In this document: one piece after another, positions 12,309 to 25,474 of the stretch
Layout: every line of letters begins with the position of its first letter
How positions within the stretch are numbered: the first letter of the stretch is position 1
NCBI GenBank assembly: GCA_028622995.1
Contig: JAJQJQ010000012.1
Location: 2,046,001 to 2,110,000, forward strand
DNA length: 64,000 nucleotides
Reading direction: 5' to 3'
Source of the DNA: Panagrolaimus kolymaensis
Taxonomy: Eukaryota > Nematoda > Chromadorea > Rhabditida > Panagrolaimidae
Notes under the pieces: generated by a model
Told to the model about the DNA's origin: nothing
Database searches by the model: none
The model's input: only the letters and a program-made list of their open reading frames with translations
Translations under genes and position numbers: made by a program

Positions 12309-15300
12309 TCGCAAGAAACGAAAATAAGAATAAAATATTTGGAATTTTTAGCAATGTTGGAATAATTTTTTTTTTGCAATTGCAAAATGAATAAATTAAA
12401 AACTAAGAAAAGAAAAACATATTAGAAAGACATTTATTTATTTGATGGGGTAATAGTGGCGGTTGGTTATAGTAACTGAAAGTTTTATTAAATGTTAGAA
12501 AGCCATGTGAAAAAAAAAATACAAATAATGTTGAAATTAGATTATAAAGGCAGTGTCTAAAGTTTGCTTCTAAGAGGGTGGATGTTGTTAATTTTATTTG
12601 CATAACACTTCTTTGAGTTGGGCCACGAAAATATTAAGAATCAATAAAGGAATGAAATCATTTCAAAAAAAAGGGATACTACCTTTAAAAAAATATGGAA
12701 ACAATGGTCAAAGTTTAAAAAAGCGAGTAAAAAAATAACAATTTAGAGTTCAAAAAAACTAAGCCTCCAGATTTATAGAAACCAGAAAAAAAAAGTTGTA
12801 GACATGCCCTTAAATTTGCCACGGTAAATGCCAAAGTTATTTAGAAAAAGGTAAAAATTGAAAATCCATTTTTTTGTGGCCAAAGCATATAATTAAATTT
12901 AACGCAAAAAAATAAAGTTGTTGGGATTACAAAATATAATTATTTGTCTTTTTGGATTTTCCAATGAAAAATCCATTTTGATAAAATACAATATATTCCT
13001 ACGCAAATCTTTAATTCTAAATTCGTTGTAAATTTTTAGAATTTTTTTTCAATGCATTTTTAAAAAGAAAAAAGATTTTTTTTCAAAAGAAACTTGGAAG
13101 TTTTCTTATTCAATGGAAAAAAAAAGTTAAAAGGGCAGAGTTGACGTAAAAACCATTGAAACTGAAAAATCAAAAAATTCATGAAAAAAAAATATGAAAA
13201 GCTTGTCATTGCTTGAAAAAGAGCTAAGAAAATAAATATGTCCTTTTCACCTTTTTTTCTAACTTTCTAGGTTGTCATTAAATAACTCCAAAAAGCCATA
13301 TAGCAGAAGTTTCCATGGCCTCTCATATTTGCAACCAAAAGAATTACAGCATTGGCTGCGCGGTTAAAATCAAAAAATCGAGAGAAAAAATTTATGCAGC
13401 ATTGAAAAAAAGTTTTTTGTCACATTTTTCATTTGAAACAAGTAAAATAAAATTAAAGGTAAATATAAAAAGTAATAACATACACAACATTTTTTTTTCA
13501 TGGAGAAAAAAATTATGGTGACAACTTTTTTTTTCTTTCACCCTCCTATTTTTTCCCCTTATTACTTTACTTCGTTAACTGCTTGCTTCTGCATGGGAAA
13601 ATGAAAAAGACATTAGCTACATAAAATAAAGATTTAGGTGGAATGGATGAAGAAAATTAAAAGGTACAAAAACTTGAATAAACGAAAAATGTACGATTCA
13701 AACTTTCTCAATTTCTGTTTTTGTTTTATCGTGTGCTTTCTTTTTCGATTACATAATTAAGAAATTCTTAGTAAAATCCTTTAATCACAATCAAGTTTCA
13801 GGGTAGACAACTATATTTATTAAACATGGGAGTTTATTTAATTATTAGGTGGCGTTATTTTAAAGAAATGAAAGAGAATAAAAGCAAATAAAAGGACAAA
13901 GATAAAAAAAAGGATTTGAAACAAAATTTCTTTATTTCTGTTATTTTTCTCGAAACTTGTTAATCACGTCATGAAATTATTAATTTAGAGTTCAAAATCA
14001 AAAAACCACAATATTTTTTTTTTCTAATTAGATCATTTTTCGTTGGCAAACGCTGTTCTCATGTATCAAATTTGACACCATTAACAATTTACAATATTCC
14101 ATATTTTTTCCCGAAGCCAACCTACGCATTTTTATTAATCTTTTATTTTTTTACTTTTTATTATTATTTCATTTTCTTTTCAAATGGGTCCTCATTTTAC
14201 TCGAGGTTACATACATGCTTTTGCGTCACAACTTTTATGGAAACATATAATTTTTTTATAGAAGCAAAAATAAAGAAAAAATGTTAATTTTGCATATTGA
14301 ATTCTCAGGAAGTTATTAGAATTCAATACTCTACTTTTTTTGCATTTTCTGCAAGAAATAAAAAGCATGGATGTAAAAGTGTAATATTTTTTGATTTTTT
14401 CTTAAACCTTTTGACGTCGAGTTTTTTTTTTTGCAAATTGCAAAAAAAGGCTTCAAAAATGCAAACAATTGATTTTTTTCTTTCTTTTTAAAAGTGTTTG
14501 TTTCAAACGTTTTCATGAATTTTCTTTTTTTTGCAAAAAAGCACACGATATTTCAGCGGCTATACTACTTTTTTTTTTATCGCGAATAATACTAAAAAGT
14601 TTTTAAGCAACCAAAAATTTGTTTTTTTTAACAACCAACGAAATTTCATTTCGATTTATAAAACTTATTTATGCTTGCTTGAATAATAATGTTTAAAGCT
14701 TTTCAAATTTTAATGCAGCCCAACATCGCCGGACTTTTGGGACTTTGATTTTGTTAAACCAAAATAAAATATTTTTTTGAACATTTGACAAAAAACTGAG
14801 AATCATAAAAAAGAATGATGTGAGTCAGAACACTCGTAGAAAAAAAATCTTTAGACATAAGATTATTATTAAATTCGAGCAATAAAATTTAAAAAGTAAT
14901 AAAAAAACAGTAATTAAATTATTGTTGCTGGTTTTTTGAAATTGGAAAAAATATGGAAAATGTTGCGTTTTTATTTCGTTAACTTCCTTGCTTCTTTGCT
15001 CTTCGCCGCTTTCTAACGACGTTTCGAAAATGAACAACGACGACTGGGAAAATGCTAATTAGTTTTTTAAAAAGTTTTAAAAAACGTGGGAAAAACCAAC
15101 ATAAAAAAAACTAGAGGCGAATAAAAGGATAATCACTAATTGGAATAGTTTAGTTAAAAACTTATGAAATTATTGTATTTCCCAAATGCGTGAGAATATG
15201 TTGAAAAAAACTTGACTCGAGATTATGAGAAATATTATAAAAAAAGTTTTAGACGCAATAATAAAATAAATTTTTGTATTTGAGTCCAAAAAACTTTTTC

Positions 15301-15600
15301 TTTTATTAAAATAAGGTCATTTTTCAGTTAATTTTAAAAAAAGCAGCAGGTGAATAAAAAATTTCTGACAAAATAAAACAATTTAAAAAAAAGTTTCCAT
15401 TTAATGAAAATTATTTTTAAAAATTTGTTAGAAAAAAGTTTATGACGTTGGTTCATTAACGTTGTTAGCAACACTTTTTAATTTAGCGTAAAATAGCTTC
15501 ATTACCATAACGATATCATGTATCAATAAAAAGTTTTTTAGCAAGTTTCTTTTTTAATTTTTGCCCCAAAAATTTAAAATTTAAAATTATTAAAACCAAC
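12309..15600. other. Presumed first intron of the distal globin isoform
   Basis: About 3.3 kb of AT- and homopolymer-rich DNA between the two globin first exons. I looked for a second set of globin exons (F8 His block, GF terminus) and saw none, so it is best explained as intron for the distal isoform and promoter for the proximal one. No other gene is supported. Confidence 0.5.
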
Positions 15601-15788
15601 CTATGAAAAAACATTCCAGCTGCCAATTTACGATTACGATCAATAGTTTTCCAATAATTTTTAACTGTATAAAAATCTCGATAACCATCCATTCCCATTC
15701 TTTTATCTAATTGTTTTACAGATGAATCAGTGGGTTCAATAGGTGCAGCATTTTCTTTCTTTTTATTAAATTTTTTTAACAACGGCAT
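15601..15788 (-). CDS. Alternative first exon of the globin gene
   Basis: Starts at ATG 15788 (MPLLKKFNKKKENAAP) and ends at AG|GTTGG (15601), phase 2. It encodes the globin A/B helices as RDFYTVKNYWKTIDRNRKL, paralogous to RDLYTLKNYWKTVQRNEKL in the proximal exon. Both exons splice in frame to the same exon 2 (acceptor TTTACAG, then ATACCTC), giving FFHR-YLKANP or IFSK-YLKANP. The distal isoform would be 188 residues with a polybasic rather than a myristoylatable N-terminus. No downstream globin exons lie between it and the proximal exon, so an alternative promoter is favoured over an independent gene. A paralogue that has lost its 3' exons is the alternative. The frame is open upstream of the ATG but has no earlier ATG before a stop. 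Confidence 0.75.
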
Positions 15789-18700
15789 TTTGTTGTTTTC
15801 AATATTATTATTACCAAGCAATTGCGGCGAGGAGGTTTGTGAAGGCAAAAACGATGCTCTTGAAGAAGAAAAAGAAGTGGTGGTTGTAGCCCCAGCGGCG
15901 GCGGTGGCAGCAGTCGCAGATGAAGAAGTAGTAGAAGTAGTGTCGATTTGTCGACGACGAAATATACCAGGGAGGAGTGCGCACGAAATTTTGACTTTAT
16001 TTTATATTCCTTTTCTTTTTCCTATCTCGCGTGTGTATATATGCGAGTGTGTTTGTGTTATGTTGTATGTTAGTTAGCAGCCCTCCTCAAACGCAGACTA
16101 CGACGTTGACAGCAACACCAACAACACCAACGACGACGACAACAAAAGCAGCAGCCAGCAGCGACTGAGTGAATGTTAGTGAATTTGAGGAACAAATGGC
16201 GGAGGGCAATAGCAGCAGCAGCAAACGTGAGAGATGCACGTTTCCGTCTTTCTCGTTTTTATTTTATTTTGTTAAAAAAGCTTTCTTTCTTTTTTTTAAC
16301 AAAATTTTTTCTTCTTTTGCGTGTGCACCACAAAGTTTTTGAATAGAATTGAATAATAACACTCAGTTAGTTTTGAATGAAGAATAACGAAGAAGAAGAG
16401 TTTTTTCTTTCTTGTTTCGTTGGTTGTTGGCAAATGAAGAAGAAGAAGGGCTCCGGATGAACGAAAGCTCCCTCTATCTTTTTTTCAGTTTGTGTTTGAA
16501 GGTTGGCTATATAGAAATAATAAAATGAAAAACAGCAGCTTCTTTCTTGTTAGGCTTCCAAATATGTATATGCAACGCAAAATGAAGCAGAAACCTTCTT
16601 TTCTCGCTTCGTTCGGTTTTAGTTGTTGTTGTTGCTGATGCTTGTGTGACGAAGGCAACGGTAGAAATGAATGAGAAGAAATATGCAAGTTCAATGAATG
16701 AATGAAGATGGTGGTTTCTGGTATATGGCCAATAGAGAATTTTACAACAAAGTCTAAAAGAAAAAAGAATGATGAAGAAAAAAAATTTTGCAAAGAAAAA
16801 AATATGAGTAAAGCGTAAACGGAAACGAGTCATTTGAGATGGGGTTCAATAAGGGTTTTGCAAGAAAAAATAATACTTTGCATTTACTACATAACATATA
16901 TTTTCGGTGCAAAAAGATCTCAGCGAACAATAAAAATGAAAATTTGGATTTACTACTATTTTCTGACCTCAAAATGGATAAGAACGACATTAACTATTTT
17001 GCATTTACATCAATCACATTCGTGCTAGATAAATCACGTATAAACTTTAGAATTTTTATATAATTTTTTAGTTCATTGAAACTATAAATTCTATTTAAAA
17101 TAAATAGTATTAAGTGAAAATTGGCTAATCTCAGAAATTCATAAATTTCCACCAACGAACGAGCAAACAAACTTTATTTTTTTATTGTCAAGTTCTGAAT
17201 CAATAAAAAAAGTTCAAACAAAAAAAAACATAAAAAATTAAATCTAGCAACAACCACAAAAAACACACTTTTTTTATTGTTTTTTTTCTCTTTCTAAATA
17301 AAATAAATGTGTGTGTTTGAGGAAGAAAGATAAATAAAAAAAAAGAGAAGGGATGAGCAGCTTAAACGGCTTCAATCAAGTTAAATTTCATTAAACTTGT
17401 AAAAATCCATTTATCCATGAAGAAGAAGCGGCAGCTTTGGCGGTAGCATGAACAATAAAAAAAGTGAGGACAAGCAAATAATAAAAAAGAGGGAAATTTA
17501 ACATTGAAAAAAACATAAAATAAAAATTTCTTCTTTTTTGTTGTTGATGTGTGGGCGATGGAAGAAGGCGAAGTCGAATTGGACGAGACTTTGATAGAAG
17601 ACTTGTAAATTGAATGAATGAAAACCGAAGGGAATTATAATTAATTTTTCTCTTTTTTTTGATAAACAAATTAAAAGTGTTTACTTTGGGATTGAATTGA
17701 AGGCAGAAAAATTTAAAAAATTTGAAAAAAAACAAACAAAAAAATTTTAGAATAGAGAAAGACGTGTTTATTTTTGTACAAAAAATGGTGCAAAAGGAAA
17801 ATTTGCGGAGGTTTGCTTTTTGATGAGTTAATTTCATGACAGGAGATATCGGTCCATAAGCTTGTTTTAAACAAATATCTAAATAAGCAGAAAAAAATTT
17901 ATCCGACAAAAAAGATTGTTGAGAATGAAGCATAATTTAAATTATTTGTCCGACTATTTATTATTTCATTTTTTCTCTCCTACGCTTCATCATCATCACA
18001 TGTTTCCTGAACAATTTTTATAGCTGACAACTCGGAAATTACTCAATAAAAAATGAGACAAAGTTAACATCCAGCTTGGTCGATGGTTTTAACCATGTGG
18101 TTAATTAAAAAATAAACTCGAAGAGAACGAACAATAACTAACCCTAATACAACACAATCTTTTTGTAACATATTTTCTTGATCGGGAAGCTTTTTCCAAT
18201 ATTTATATATTTAACAAATTTTTTTAATCAACAAAGGTGTGTTTCAATCCTTTTTTTGTTTACAACTTAAATAATAAAAATTTATTATTGTATTACCCTT
18301 GAATAATCAAAAATGTTTTCCCAACTTACAAAAATAATGGGATGAGAAAAAGGATATCCTTGATACTTTGAATAATAACAACAAAACAAGCTTTTAACAT
18401 GAGAATCTTTTCACAAAAAAGTTAAAGTAAGCGTTTCAAAAACTAAAAAAAGATGAAAGAAAAAGATATTAAAAAAAGAAGAGGGATGGGATAATCAAAA
18501 GTCCGTGACACGTTCCTTTAAGCGCTATCTTTTTTCTTTTCCTTTTTTAACATTGTACAAATTTTAAAAAATGGGGACTTAAGGATGTCATTGGACTTTT
18601 TATGTCTTTGTTCGCCGCCTCCATTTATAATTTTTTTGAAGAAGAAGAAAATGACAAAAGAAAGAAATCCGGAAACCTTCCATTGACAAAAAAAACAAAA

Positions 18701-21340
18701 CAGCAGTTTAGTCTTCTTCAAGAGAATTATAATACAAAAAAGGAAAGAAAAAAACTAAAGTATTCAGGAAAGCTTTAGTTTTAGTTATAGCATCTTTTTT
18801 TCCTATTCGTGTTTTCTTTTAAAAACGGCTGCTTTCCTATCTCTTTTTTAAATGACTGACTAAATTCATTCATTGACAACGAAAATGTGTCGTTGGCGAT
18901 GGCGACGGCAAAGAAGAAGAATAGCAGAAGAAGATGCAACTGTTACTACTGCTGCCATTGACATATTCCTTCACAACCCTCAAAGAGGCTAAATAGTGAA
19001 AATTGTATTTAGTTAAAGACAAGCACCACCAAAAGAAAAGTAAAAATTAATTAGCTCTCAAAGGAAATCAAACCAATGAAGCAATAATAACCTTACTTTT
19101 ACGGTAATCGTTGAAACAAACTTGAATTTTTGTTGTTGTCAAAAAAATTAAGACTACAAATGATTCTATATTCCAACAAAAATATCAAACAAAATAAGCT
19201 ATATTAAACTCATCCCAGAGGACATTAAAATTGTTTCCAAACAATTATTATTTGGAGCTTAGAAAGTCTTTTCTTTTATTATTGTAAGATTTCTTTACTC
19301 CCGCAATTTATTTATTACGATTTAAAGTTAAAATTAAGCTAATAATAAATAAGTGGTAATGCCTTCATTTTTATTCAGTTAAAAATAAAAATTTGAAAGT
19401 TATAATTATAATTATAAAAATATATTTATGAAGTAAATCATAAATATGAATTAATTTTTGTTATAATCTGTTAAGTATGTAAGAAGCTATTTCAAAAATA
19501 TAAAAAACGTGATTTTTTAAAAGCAGTTAGTTGGATGGATATTTTACATCTTTTAGGCAACATCTTTGATAAGAAAATTTTTTGGGATTCAACAAAGATT
19601 ACCGAAAGTTTTTTAACAAAGCTTCAAATAAAATTCTGGAGCAACGAAATAAGAGAACCATGCTTTATCAAATTAAAATTTATCGCAATGGTGAGTTTCG
19701 AACATCATTTTTTCATTTCCTTAGCGACCTAATATTTGAATGGCTTATGCGCTAATACAAACAAAAAAAACATTCAAAAGCAATTAATCGTATGAATATA
19801 TTTTGATATTTTTTAATTATCCCCACCCATAGAAGAAACCTCATAAATTTGTGAATTTTGTTAAAATCGTAATTCTATGATTAATTTTTCCTAGAGTTCA
19901 AATATTCAAATACCTATTTTTGTCGCAAGATAAAAAATTTTTTTTGAAAATGTCACAATAATCTAATCTAATAAAACCTTTGGGATTTCATGTTGTTTGT
20001 TTGGATAAAGTTTTTTTTAAATTTCTCTTTCCTAGATTTTATTCGTCTGAAATAAAAGCAATCTTAATTAAAGGGCATTGGAAAACAAGCTAGGGATAAA
20101 TAATAAAAACATGGAAGTAAAAAAAAGCAGACGACAATCTTCTTTCAAAAATCTGTGAATGAAGTTAGTATAGTGCCATCAGGCTACGTTCAAATTAGGT
20201 TCTAATTTATAAATTTGAAAAAAGGAGTGAAAAATAACGCATGAATAACCAAATTTAAGTATTTGATAAACTACAAAAAGAATAATGAGGAAAGAAAAAG
20301 AAAAAGCAGACGTCAACAGCAAAAAAATTCAATGTTAGTAAAAATTTCAACAAAAATAAAATTAAAATTGAATCAATTGTTTTTTTAAATACTCTTCTTT
20401 TTTGTCTGTCTCTTCTCTGAAAGCTTAAAATACGTGCTTTTTCTTTTAAAAATCTCAATGAAAAATAAAAATAACTTCCGGCTTACAAAACAAAATTAAA
20501 TCAAAGTATTTTAATATATTTTATTTTTGTGGAAAAAAGTTGTGAAACAAAAATGAATGAAATTTAGGGGCGCAAAACAGAACTTTATTCAACAGCGAAA
20601 TCGCAAAAGCTTTAGAAAGCTTAAAAATCCGATCAGAATTTCCAAAACTTTTGCCTCAATTTATTATTACTTTTTTGAAACTATGAAATTTTTGAAATTA
20701 TTAGAATCTTTCAAAAAGAGGAAGTTTTTGGTATAAGAAAAGAAAACCTTTGATTCATTCATTTTTTTTTTGACTTTGTTTTCTGATTTTTAACATTTTA
20801 AATGACTTTTAAATCGATGATGACTGACTGATTTATTGTTTCTGAAACAAAAGGTCCTTCTTCCAGCATCCGGGGAACTTAATATTTTAAGCTTTGTTAA
20901 GACGATTTTTGATTCAACTTGAAAGCATAACTTTATTTTAGAACTAATATTTTTCTTTTAAATAGGCTCAAACAAACTTTGGTCTTTATAAAAAAAAATA
21001 CTAAAAAAAGTATAATAAAAGCTGCGGTATTAAAATTTCAATCTTTTCAAAACATGACAAACCAAAAAAATGACCATACTTAAAAAAACTTAAAATTTTA
21101 TAAAGTTTTCTTCCTTATTTTATGCTTCAACAATTTTTCAATATTTTCCACGTGTTTTAGCAACGAAAAAAAGAAAAGAAATTTTTGTTTGTTCCGCATC
21201 GTTTTCATAAAATTTAGTAAAATGGAAATAAATGCTTTTAGCATTCAAATTCAGACTAATATTTTTATAAAAACTTTGACCAAAAAGTAAAAAGTAAGTT
21301 ATTAAATAGTTTTTTTCATGGAAATTGGACAAAAAGTAAT
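15789..21340. other. Gene-poor, low-complexity region
   Basis: The part near 15.8-16.2 kb is relatively GC-rich with short trinucleotide runs (GGCGGCGG, GACGACGAC, CAGCAGC) and is probably the promoter and leader of the distal globin isoform. Beyond that the sequence is AT-rich with GAAGAAG and poly-T tracts. Long frames at 16485-16833 and 17391-17933 are Phe/Lys-rich and look like homopolymer artefacts. A short coding-like stretch at 19535-19690 ends at a good donor but the next exon stops after a few codons. Confidence 0.45.
19535..19690 (+). other. Possible small exon or gene fragment
   Basis: An ATG-started frame of 52 codons (beginning MDILHLLGNIFDKKIFWDST, with WSNEIREPC later) runs to GCAATG|GTGAGT, a plausible donor. 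The next acceptor-like site (TTCCTTAG, near 19726) would add CGA CCT AAT ATT and a stop, giving a protein of about 56 residues. The composition is less Phe/Lys-biased than neighbouring spurious frames. I recognise no family. It could be a relic of an F-box-like gene or chance. Confidence 0.2.
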
Positions 21341-21414
21341 CGCTCCCGGGTGGGCTCGAACCACCAACCTCCCGGTTAACAGCCGTGCGCGCTAACCAGT
21401 TGCGCCACGGAAGC
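21341..21414 (-). tRNA. tRNA-Asn (anticodon GTT)
   Basis: The reverse strand gives a 74-nt cloverleaf. The acceptor GCTTCCG pairs with CGGGAGC, the D-arm is GGCGCAACTGGTTAGCGC, the anticodon loop CTGTTAA places GTT at 34-36, and the T-arm GGTGG-TTCGAGC-CCACC is perfect. The anticodon stem CACGG/CCGGG has one A-G mismatch (28-42). It lies 75 bp beyond the 3' end of the UDP-glucuronosyltransferase gene. Confidence 0.92.
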
Positions 21415-21489
21415 TGTGGCTATATATAACAAATAAAGGGTTGTGAATATTCTATTTATGTGAAAGAAAGAAAAAGAAAGACCCATTTT

Positions 21490-23299
21490 TTATTCAATTT
21501 TTTCTTTGCGAAGACCAAACAAACGAGCTATTTTTCGAAGAGAAAACGCGACAGTTTTGTACAAAATAAATAAAACTAATAAAAGAGCAGAGACAACGAA
21601 TGCATAAACATCGGCGTTGTAATAAGTGATTGCATTCAATGAAGCTCCCATGGGGCGAAGATTATCCAAATCTTTAAATTCGGCAACAAATTCCGTCCAT
21701 TTAACTAATAAAGTTTCAGGTGCAACGGGTTGCTTTTGAATCATTCGATTCATTCGCTTTGCAGCTGATGAATATTTTTCATCGTTTAAAAGTGCATCAA
21801 GGCTTGCCGTCACTTTTTCCTCTGTGATTTCAGATTTTCTTAGAACTATTCCAAAGCCATGTTTTTCAGCGATTCGACTATTTTTAAATTGATCACCAAA
21901 AAGTGGAACAACGAGAAGAGGTTTAGCAGCGACGAGAGCTTCTTGAATGCCATTGAAACCGCCATGGGTAATGAAAGCTCGAGTTTTTGGATGCTCTGAA
22001 AAAAAAGGAATCATTAGAGGAAAATAAAGGCAAGCGATAGAAACTTACGTAGAAGATCAACTTGAGGAAGCCATTTACTAAGATGAACATTTTTGGGAGC
22101 TTTAAGATTGCTTCCATCATAACGAACAAAAAATTGAGTATCTGGGAATTTGGCAAATGAATTCATAAAAGCTGATTTCCAACTATCCGGCATTAAAGTT
22201 GCATTTGCAATAGAACCAAAAGTAAAAACTACAGTATTTTTAGCTGCACCAATTTTGGCTGAATATTCATCTGGTAAAGGTTTCGAAGTTGTAGAAGGTT
22301 TTTCAATTCCACCAATATTTACAATTTTATACAAAGTTGGCCGTGGAAAATCATAGAGTTCATTGGTGTTAACAAAAATGAGAGGAACGGTTTTAGCAAT
22401 ATCAAATAGATGTGGGAAATTTGGATCGATATTTTTACGGAATGTTTCAGTTTCAGCATCGGCCGACATTAAACGCATCAAATATGGAGTCACTGAATGA
22501 CCAATAATGGATTTGAATCGTTCAAAAAATGTTAAAGAATCACTCATGTCAGCAACGACAGCTTAAATAAAATAGTTTTAATTTAGTTACTAGTGTTTGG
22601 AGAAACTTACGTGCTGCATAACTTGCAGGTAAAGTCAATCCAGCAAAATTAGCCATATGATCAAGCAATGGACCTGAACTAACCCAAACCCATGTTGGTG
22701 CTTTTATGACATGTTGTAATCCAATGGGGCAAAAATCAGCCATATGAGTAAATATTACATCAAATTTGGCTGCTTTTAGTCGATCAATGAATTTTTTGTC
22801 ACTCACAATTTCTAAAATGTTTTTTCAAATTTTTATTCAACTTTTTTTAAAAAGTCTCTCACTTTCACATCCTTGTTTCAAATTAGTTGACATCGTGGCC
22901 ATATGATTACGACTATCAGAATTCAAAAACATTCTAATCATTGAATCATCGGAAAATGCAAGATCCGCTTGATCTGCCCATAGTTTTTCATAATCGATAT
23001 TATCAGACATTGCATCAATATCCCAAACTTCTGAACCAGGTTTTGCAATAAGTTTAGTATTTTTCTTAAAATCAAATAATCGCAAATTAATAAAAGTTAC
23101 ATTATGGCCTGCATCAGAAAGAATATCACCAATGCGTTGATTAAAAATTATCTGAAATTTTGAAAGAAATTTGAGTAAGTTGTAAAAAATTAAAATTGCT
23201 TACTTGACTGGAAGATACTCCAGGAATAAATATTCCAATTTTATATGCATTTATCGAGCAGAAAAAAAATAATGAGGAAATGAGTGTTAAAAGCAGCAT
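21490..23299 (-). CDS. UDP-glucuronosyltransferase (UGT)
   Basis: Five exons (23299-23204, 23151-22863, 22811-22611, 22561-22049, 21995-21490) give 534 residues, the normal length for the family. The enzyme transfers sugar from UDP-sugar to small lipophilic compounds in the ER lumen (xenobiotic conjugation). It has a signal peptide (MLLLTLISSLFFFCSINA), the start of the acceptor domain (YKIGIFIPGVSSSQ), the C-terminal nucleotide-sugar signature ([20 protein letters not shown], then GFNGIQEA and PLFGDQFKNS), a single membrane segment near 500 (YAFVVSALLLVLFILY) and a basic cytosolic tail (RKIARLFGLRKEKIE). The ATG directly abuts TTTCAG (23300-23305), a typical position for a trans-splice acceptor. 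All key features are present, so it is probably functional. Confidence 0.96.
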
Positions 23300-23654
23300 C
23301 TGAAAGTCAAAAAAAGCTATATGTATTCGATTTATTTTACGAGCAAAAAGATCAAAAACGAATAAATATATTTTTCTTGTTCAAAGAAAAACAAAAACAA
23401 TAAGTCAGTCCTAAGAAACAGAAGATAACGAACTCAATAAAATGTTTTTACTTTGCAAACTTTCTTCCTTTTTATATCATTTCGCTTCACTGATGGTCAC
23501 AGCGACCAAAAGAAAAAACACAATGAAGTTTGTGATCAAATGTGCTACGATGTGAACATCAAAATGTTGCCTACAAATTGCGCACAAATCACAATCTGAG
23601 ACAACAACCAAGAAAATAAATAGATTTTTTTAGTCATTTTCAGTTTTATCTTTG

Positions 23655-23993
23655 TATTATTAATTTCTCAAGTTTATAGTATATTATTAGTACAAAATAG
23701 AATCACATAATTAGAGCGATCTTTGATGTAAAAATTAAATTCATGTTTTTCAAATATTTATTTTAAATTAATTTTTTCTTTAAAATCATCAAAAATTAAT
23801 AATTAAGCAATTATATCTTTTTTTAATAGTTTAATTTTTTTCAAATTCAAAACAAATAAAAAAGAATGACAAAAGACGACATGGCAAAGATGGTAGAAGA
23901 AAGAAAAAACCAATAAAGAGAGATTTTGATTCTAAAACTAAAGAAATAAAATAAAAATATATTAATAAATTACCATTGAAAGAATACAACAAA
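23655..23993. repeat. Direct repeat, copy A (~330 bp)
   Basis: This segment is repeated in the same orientation at about 26433-26759. From AAAGAATGACAAAAGACGAC to the right end (about 130 bp) the two copies differ at one position, whereas the left halves carry several substitutions and small indels. The two copies bracket about 2.4 kb of other repeats. Neither copy starts TG or ends CA, so LTRs are not evident. Confidence 0.85.
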
Positions 23994-24017
23994 ATTGACT
24001 ATTGGAAGTGAATTGAA

Positions 24018-24165
24018 TCTTATTTAAAACTTTTTGAATTAGAAAAAAAATTCTAGAGGAAATTTGCTTTATTTTTATCAAAGTTTATGCAATTTTTCAT
24101 CCATTTTTAATGATATTTTTCAAATCCGATCCTATGGTGACGATTTGGAAGCAATCAAAAATTAC
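24018..24165. repeat. Dispersed repeat R1, copy 1
   Basis: A segment of about 140 bp starting near TTTTGAATTAGAAAAAAA, containing AGAGGAAA, TTTATTTTTATCA and ending near a GATCCTAT...ATTTGGAAGC block. Related copies lie at about 24715-24865 and 26285-26425. Copies 1 and 3 are most alike. Confidence 0.75.
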
Positions 24166-24714
24166 ACATAAAGCAAAAAATGCATTGATAAAGGAAAAAA
24201 AATTCCAAAGTCAAAAGTAAGAAAGCTTTAAAAAAAATTTGTTTATCAGAAGTGATAAATCACATAAAAAGCTACAAAAGTCGATCCATATTTCTTTAAT
24301 GAAAGAAAAGGTTCTCATCGAGCTAGGTGGCTTGGAACAAAAATTACCTATGTTATTGAATATGAAATCACGAAATTTCATATCTCTTTAATTGAGGCAT
24401 CGAGTTAAAAACAACATACATTTTCATGGTTAAAAAAATAAATAAAAATTAATGGGAAAATAAAAAAAATATACGCAATTCAAATATTTTCATTTCCTGA
24501 CATACCAATTCTGTTTAGTTATGTGCATAGAGGAAGACATTATTGAATCTCGTTTTGAGTTAGAAGTTTTAATTATGAAACAAATAATTTTAGCCCCTTT
24601 AGCAGATCTTATTTTTTATTCTTTTTCTTTGATTTTTTGAAAAAAAATTGAAGCAAATAAAAGACTTTCAAAGATGGCTGCTAACATATCAAAAACACTC
24701 ATTTTAATGTTTCA

Positions 24715-24865
24715 ATCTATTTTAAAACGATTTGAATTAGAAAAAAACATTGCAGAGGAAAAGTGTCTTATTTTTATCATTACTTAGGTGTTTTTACATA
24801 CGTTTTTAATCATATTTTTAAAAATAAATCCTATCATGCCAATTTGGAAGCAATTTATAGTTGTT
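24715..24865. repeat. Dispersed repeat R1, copy 2
   Basis: The diverged middle copy of R1 has the same block order (GATTTGAATTAGAAAAAAAC, GCAGAGGAAAAGTG, AATCCTATCATGCCAATTTG). Just upstream (24490-24690) is a second element related to 25735-25980, sharing AGAAGTTTTAATTATGAAAC and GACATACCAAT. Confidence 0.7.
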
Positions 24866-25474
24866 ACGTTCACCTCGAAGTGATCGTTTACATAGATAGA
24901 TAGAGAAGGAGGTCCATTAATAAATTATGGATGTTGGTTGAAGGTAATAATTGGTATGCGATTCAAAACCCTGTTGGGAATAATCTTAAAAAATCATATA
25001 ATAAATATTTGGATAAAAATATCCATATGCTGCATTATTGAACACCGTAACTCAAAACGTGATTCAGCAAATTTTTTAGTGTTGTTCATTTATTTAAAAC
25101 CCAAATATCTTGTTGATGAGCTCAATGATTAAAAAAAAAGTGGAGTTCGAATATTTAGTAAAATAGATAAACTACAAGATTTTTAAAACAGAAACTTTAA
25201 TTTTGGATTTTATTGATTTTTGCCAAGGCGTTAACCTTAAAAAAGGTTTTTTTAAGTGATGAAAAACATTAAACTTTAAATATTTCTAACTTCATTGGAT
25301 AATTAATTTGGAAGAAAATGGATTAAAAACATATTTAAAAATATATAATAAATGATTTAGGTACTCCACTATTTCATTAACTTTCAAAATTGCCCAAAAA
25401 ATATTGAAAATTTAATTCAAAATACAACAAAAAGTTCACTTTCATATAGTCCAAAAAAGTTCTTATATATTATC

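Noticed and set aside
16485..16833. Overlapping Phe- and Ser-rich minus-strand frames
   Set aside because: Two overlapping frames of similar length in low-complexity sequence with no conserved motif; typical of chance open frames.
17391..17933. 180-codon minus-strand frame
   Set aside because: Phe/Lys-rich from homopolymers, no domain, and no acceptable splice partners. The first 39 codons look somewhat protein-like but are not enough to call a gene.
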